From assembly GCA_017640445.1 (NCBI GenBank), contig JAEPQQ010000021.1:1-36463 (forward strand): a stretch of DNA of 36,463 bases, read 5' to 3'. This document shows, in pieces, positions 33,168 through 36,463 of the stretch. Under the pieces are notes generated by a model. It was given only the letters and a program-made list of their open reading frames with translations, was not told where the DNA came from and searched no databases. Both the position numbers and the translations under genes were made by a program. The DNA is from Bacteroidia bacterium. GTDB lineage: Bacteria; Bacteroidota; Bacteroidia; NS11-12g; UBA9320. The first letter of the stretch is position 1; each line of letters begins with the position of its first letter.

Positions 33168-35480
33168 ATGAAATTAGAAGCGATTACGAAAACGTTAGAC
33201 TTCGGCGATGGCCGGGAAATAACAATCGAAACCGGACGATTGGCAAGACAAGCCGACGGCTCAGTTCTTGTAACAATGGGAAAAACAATGATCCTTGCCA
33301 CCGTAGTATCTACGAAAAATGCTCGGGAAGGTATCGACTTTTTGCCATTGTCGGTAGACTACCAGGAAAAATTTGCATCCGTTGGACGGGTGCCAGGAAG
33401 CTTTTTGAGAAGAGAAGGACGACTGTCTGACTATGAGGTACTTATTTGTCGTATTGTAGACCGTACATTACGACCAATGTTCCCATCTGATTACCACGCC
33501 GATACGCAGGTAATGTTGCAACTTATGTCTTCAGACGACAATGTGTTGCCAGACAACCTGGTTGGACTTGCAGCCTCTGCAGCCCTAACCATTACCGATA
33601 TTCCGTTTGAAGGCCCTATTTCTGCCGTACGGGTAGGTAGAGTTGACGGAAAATTCATTATTAACCCATACCGGGATGAGCTTGAGCAAAGCGATGTAGA
33701 CCTTATGGTTGCTGGTTCTGCTGGAGACATTAATATGGTTGAGGGGGAAATGGATGGCATCTCTGAGCAAGAGATGGTTGAGGCACTTAAACTGGCTCAT
33801 GAATACATCAAGAAACAATGTCAGGCACAGCTTGAGTTCTGTGATCAACTAGGCGGACGCCCGGAACCACGGGAATACAATCACGAAGACAACGATGAAG
33901 AGTTGGCGGCAAAGGTGAACAACGACTGTTACCAAAAGCTGTACGACCTTGCGAAAATCCCAACCGACAAGGCACAACGCGCTGAGGCATTTTCAAATGC
34001 CTACGACGAGTATACCGAGTCGTTAGGAGAAGAGTTTATGGAAGAAAACGGCCACTTGGTGAAGAAGTACTTCGGTAAAACCAAGAAGTCGGCGGTTCGA
34101 AACATGATTCTCGATACAAGAAATCGACTCGACGGTCGGAAACTGGACGAGGTGCGACCTATTTGGACAGAAGTAAACCCACTTCCTGTTCCTCACGGTT
34201 CTGCTTTGTTTACACGAGGAGAGACTCAGTCGATCACAACTGTAACACTGGGTTCTAAATTGGATGAGCAATTACTTGATAGCCCGAATCTATCCGGACA
34301 CAGCAAGTTTATGTTGCACTATAACTTCCCGGCTTTCTCAGTTGGTGAAGCCCGACCAAACAGAGGACCTGGACGTAGGGAAATAGGACACGGTAACCTG
34401 GCTCTAAGAGGGTTGAAAAAGATGTTGCCGGAAGACGTTGGGTATACCATCCGGGTAGTATCAGACATTCTTGAATCAAATGGTTCAAGTTCGATGGCAA
34501 CGGTATGTGCCGGTTCAATGGCATTAATGGATGCAGGTATCCAAATGAAAGGTGGCCTGAGCGGTGTAGCAATGGGTATGATCTCTGATGAAGAAAGCGG
34601 AAATTATGCAATTCTTACCGATATCCTTGGTGACGAGGACCACCTTGGAGACATGGACTTTAAGGTAGTAGGTAACGAAAACGGTATCTATGCATGTCAG
34701 ATGGATATGAAGGTGAATGGTCTTTCGTATGAAGTGTTGGAAGAAGCACTTATGCAGGCCAAAGAAGGTCGTATGCATATTTTGGGCGAAATGGAGAAAA
34801 CCATTTCTCAACCAAATGACGACTTGAAACCACATGCACCACGACTTGTGAAGTTCGAAGTTGAGAAAGATAAGATTGGAGCCATCATTGGATCAGGAGG
34901 AAAAGTGATTCAGGAACTTCAGGCACAAACCAATACAACCATCACCATCGACGAAGTGGATGGAGTTGGTGTTGTCGAAATACTTTCGAGTGATAAAGAC
35001 GGGCTTGATGAAGCTAAGCGTATCATTGACGGAATCTGTGAAGATCCGGAAGTGGGCAAGGTTTATGAGGGTACGGTTAAAGGTATCATGGACTTTGGAG
35101 CCTTCATCGAATTCTTACCAGGTAAACAAGGCCTGCTACACATTTCAGAGATCAAGTGGGAACGACTTGAAACAATGGATGGAGTATTTGAAGACGGCGA
35201 AGAGGTGAAAGTTAAACTCCTTGACATCGATGTTAAGACGGGTAAATTCAAACTTTCCAGAAAAGTTCTTCTTGAGAAACCTGAGGGATACGTTGAACCA
35301 CAACGCCGTGGCGGTGACCGACGCGGAGGAAACAACGACCGACGAAACGACCGACGAAAAGGCGGAGGACGTGATAATCGACACAGAAATCGCGACAACC
35401 GAGGTGACAGAGGAGACAGAGGGCCAAGAGGAGAAGGGAATCGCAATAACCGCGATGGAGAGAGAGAAGCTCAATCCTAA
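33168..35480 (+). CDS. pnp: Polyribonucleotide nucleotidyltransferase (PNPase)
   Basis: 3'-to-5' phosphorolytic exoribonuclease, 770 residues. Two RNase PH domains (about 10-140 and 310-530) around an alpha-helical linker, the KH domain with IGAIIGSGGKVIQ (about 570-582), S1 domain GKVYEGTVKGIMDFGAFIEF (from about 628), and a tail from about 710 built of Arg, Gly, Asp and Asn (RRGGDRRGGNNDRRNDRR), likely a disordered RNA-binding region. Catalytic-site segment GPGRREIGHGNLALRGL is intact. ATG at 33168 after a hairpin-bearing leader; terminator at 35505. Confidence 0.97.
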   Translation: MKLEAITKTLDFGDGREITIETGRLARQADGSVLVTMGKTMILATVVSTKNAREGIDFLPLSVDYQEKFASVGRVPGSFLRREGRLSDYEVLICRIVDRTLRPMFPSDYHADTQVMLQLMSSDDNVLPDNLVGLAASAALTITDIPFEGPISAVRVGRVDGKFIINPYRDELEQSDVDLMVAGSAGDINMVEGEMDGISEQEMVEALKLAHEYIKKQCQAQLEFCDQLGGRPEPREYNHEDNDEELAAKVNNDCYQKLYDLAKIPTDKAQRAEAFSNAYDEYTESLGEEFMEENGHLVKKYFGKTKKSAVRNMILDTRNRLDGRKLDEVRPIWTEVNPLPVPHGSALFTRGETQSITTVTLGSKLDEQLLDSPNLSGHSKFMLHYNFPAFSVGEARPNRGPGRREIGHGNLALRGLKKMLPEDVGYTIRVVSDILESNGSSSMATVCAGSMALMDAGIQMKGGLSGVAMGMISDEESGNYAILTDILGDEDHLGDMDFKVVGNENGIYACQMDMKVNGLSYEVLEEALMQAKEGRMHILGEMEKTISQPNDDLKPHAPRLVKFEVEKDKIGAIIGSGGKVIQELQAQTNTTITIDEVDGVGVVEILSSDKDGLDEAKRIIDGICEDPEVGKVYEGTVKGIMDFGAFIEFLPGKQGLLHISEIKWERLETMDGVFEDGEEVKVKLLDIDVKTGKFKLSRKVLLEKPEGYVEPQRRGGDRRGGNNDRRNDRRKGGGRDNRHRNRDNRGDRGDRGPRGEGNRNNRDGEREAQS

Positions 35481-35504
35481 CCGATACGTTGGATAAAATA
35501 ATTT

Positions 35505-35532
35505 AAAAAAGTGGCCTTGAGCCACTTTTTTT
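35505..35532 (+). terminator. Terminator after pnp
   Basis: Stem AAAAAAGTGGC (35505-35515), loop CTTGA, GCCACTTTTTTT (35521-35532). The T run ends five bases before the murQ ATG at 35538. Confidence 0.75.
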
Positions 35533-35537
35533 GTGGT

Positions 35538-36338
35538 ATGAAACGAACAACGGAATCCGATTCGCTATACGATGGGCTGGAAAAAATGTCGACCCACGAC
35601 TTGGTTGGGGCCATTAATCAGCTGGACCAAACTGTAGCCGAGAGCGTGTCTAAGAAGATTCCCGAAATCACTGCACTAATCGATGCGGTTTATGAACGAA
35701 TGAAGGATGGTGGACGACTGTTTTACATTGGTTCAGGCACAAGTGGTCGGTTGGGTGTTGTAGATGCTTCAGAATGTCCGCCTACTTTTGGAGTACCACA
35801 CGGAAGAGTTATTGGAATAATTGCCGGTGGAGAAACGGCTATTAGAAAGGCGGTAGAGAATGCTGAGGACGATACGGCCCAGGCATGGCACGACCTACGA
35901 GAACACCATATTAACCATAAGGACTTTGTAATTGGTATAAGCGCAAGCGGGACAACTCCATACGTGATTGGAGGGTTAAGTACCTGTGTTGAGAATAAGA
36001 TCGGCACAGGGTCAATTGCTTGCAATACCCAAAGTAAAATTGGTCAGATCGCAGCGTTTGCAGTCGATTGCCCGGTGGGACCTGAATTTGTTACCGGAAG
36101 CACACGCATGAAATCTGGGACGGCGCAAAAAATGATATTGAACATGATAACCACCTCTGTGATGATCAAGCTAGGGCATGTAAAGGGAAACAAGATGATC
36201 GACATGCAGTTAACCAACGACAAATTGGTAGATCGGGGAACCCGAATGATTATGGACAAGACCGGATTGGGTTACGAAGAAGCTAATGCCCTTTTGCTAA
36301 AGCACGGAAGTGTGCGAATTGCGTTAGAGAACCACTAA
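35538..36338 (+). CDS. murQ: N-acetylmuramic acid 6-phosphate etherase
   Basis: Cleaves the lactyl ether of MurNAc-6-P to GlcNAc-6-P and lactate in peptidoglycan recycling. 266 residues from the chosen start, a little short of E. coli MurQ. Single SIS domain with the signature SGTSGRLGVVDASECPPT (66-83, catalytic glutamate E79), GISASGTTPYVIGGL, and GPEFVTGSTRMKSGTAQKM. The frame opens at 35511, but that would run through the terminator, so MKRTTESDSLYDGLE is used. No kinase (AnmK) or other recycling gene is adjacent. Confidence 0.94.
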   Translation: MKRTTESDSLYDGLEKMSTHDLVGAINQLDQTVAESVSKKIPEITALIDAVYERMKDGGRLFYIGSGTSGRLGVVDASECPPTFGVPHGRVIGIIAGGETAIRKAVENAEDDTAQAWHDLREHHINHKDFVIGISASGTTPYVIGGLSTCVENKIGTGSIACNTQSKIGQIAAFAVDCPVGPEFVTGSTRMKSGTAQKMILNMITTSVMIKLGHVKGNKMIDMQLTNDKLVDRGTRMIMDKTGLGYEEANALLLKHGSVRIALENH

Positions 36339-36463
36339 AACAGTTCAATCATTTGCCCAAGATCCTCTATTTCAAATGTGGCAATTTTTGGGTGTTCCTG
36401 TTTGTGAGGATTGAAGAACACCTGATCAATTCCAGCATTTTTGCTTCCCAGCACGTCTGTGTC
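36335..36463 (-). CDS. HAD family nucleotidase, YjjG-like (partial, C-terminus)
   Basis: The minus-strand frame is open from the right edge to a TAG at 36337-36335, giving 42 residues: DTDVLGSKNAGIDQVFFN, followed by PHKQEHPKIATFEIEDLGQM and a short end. The start is the motif IV aspartate region and following helix of HAD phosphatases, and the whole resembles the end of YjjG/noncanonical-pyrimidine nucleotidase-type proteins. The rest lies outside the window. Its stop overlaps the murQ stop by four bases. Confidence 0.7.
   Translation of the reverse strand, partial: DTDVLGSKNAGIDQVFFNPHKQEHPKIATFEIEDLGQMIELF

Noticed and set aside
35063..35525. Long minus-strand frames opposite the pnp tail
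   Set aside because: They are antisense to the low-complexity Arg/Gly tail and are Pro/Ser/Arg-rich artefacts of it; no start signals.
1..36463. tRNA, rRNA, CRISPR, IS element, integrase or att sites
   Set aside because: Searched by eye for cloverleaf ends, repeated spacer patterns, transposase-like proteins and long direct or inverted repeats; none seen.

Overview
The window looks like a chromosomal segment of a Bacteroidota bacterium, probably Flavobacteriia/Cytophagia-like. I base this on three things. First, the Bacteroidetes-type -7 element TAnnTTTG, in places with an upstream TTG/TTTG, lies in front of many genes, while Shine-Dalgarno sequences are scarce. Second, the gene families are typical of the phylum: a RicT-like PSP1 protein with a basic tail, YfhO, RNase Y next to ZapA and pheT, and a TrxR-like ferredoxin-NADP reductase. 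Third, GC content is moderate and coding is dense. No IS element, integrase, CRISPR array, rRNA or tRNA was seen.

Layout. Positions 1-79 hold the start of a secreted or membrane protein gene that runs off the left edge. Positions 80-692 have no convincing protein gene but carry several hairpins and a + strand terminator. Positions 693-1811 hold two tandem Lrp/AsnC regulators. Positions 1975-5569 are housekeeping: apaG and recR (divergent), a PSP1/RicT-like gene and holB. Positions 5733-21939 form a surface-polysaccharide block: a YfhO-type membrane protein; a nonulosonic (sialic/legionaminic-like) acid operon (CMP-sugar synthetase, NeuB/LegI synthase, GNAT, TIM-barrel isomerase, CBS-aminotransferase fusion); a GT-B transferase with sialyltransferase-like motifs; a GT4 glycosyltransferase; a tightly overlapping minus-strand sugar-modification operon (Gfo/Idh oxidoreductase, ATP-grasp ligase, HAD phosphatase, DegT aminotransferase, TylF-like methyltransferase); and a Wzx-like flippase. 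Positions 22031-36463 return to core genes: adk-obg, a ferredoxin and its reductase, a VanX-like lipoprotein, rny, zapA, a coiled-coil protein, pheT, a vWA membrane protein, rpsO, pnp, murQ, and the end of a HAD nucleotidase gene cut by the right edge.

How they work together. The nonulosonate operon would make and CMP-activate a nine-carbon acidic sugar. The neighbouring GT-B enzyme is a plausible transferase for it. The second operon would make an amino-, O-methyl- and possibly amide-decorated sugar, and the Wzx-like protein would flip the assembled unit. The usual hexose-precursor enzymes (NeuC/LegG epimerase, LegB dehydratase) are not in the window, and a CBS module is joined to the aminotransferase, so the exact sugar is unclear and may be unusual. 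RicT, RNase Y and PNPase, all linked to mRNA turnover, lie within about 32 kb of each other. At least nine genes appear to use GTG or TTG starts, and for some the -7 element sits almost on the start codon, suggesting leaderless mRNAs.
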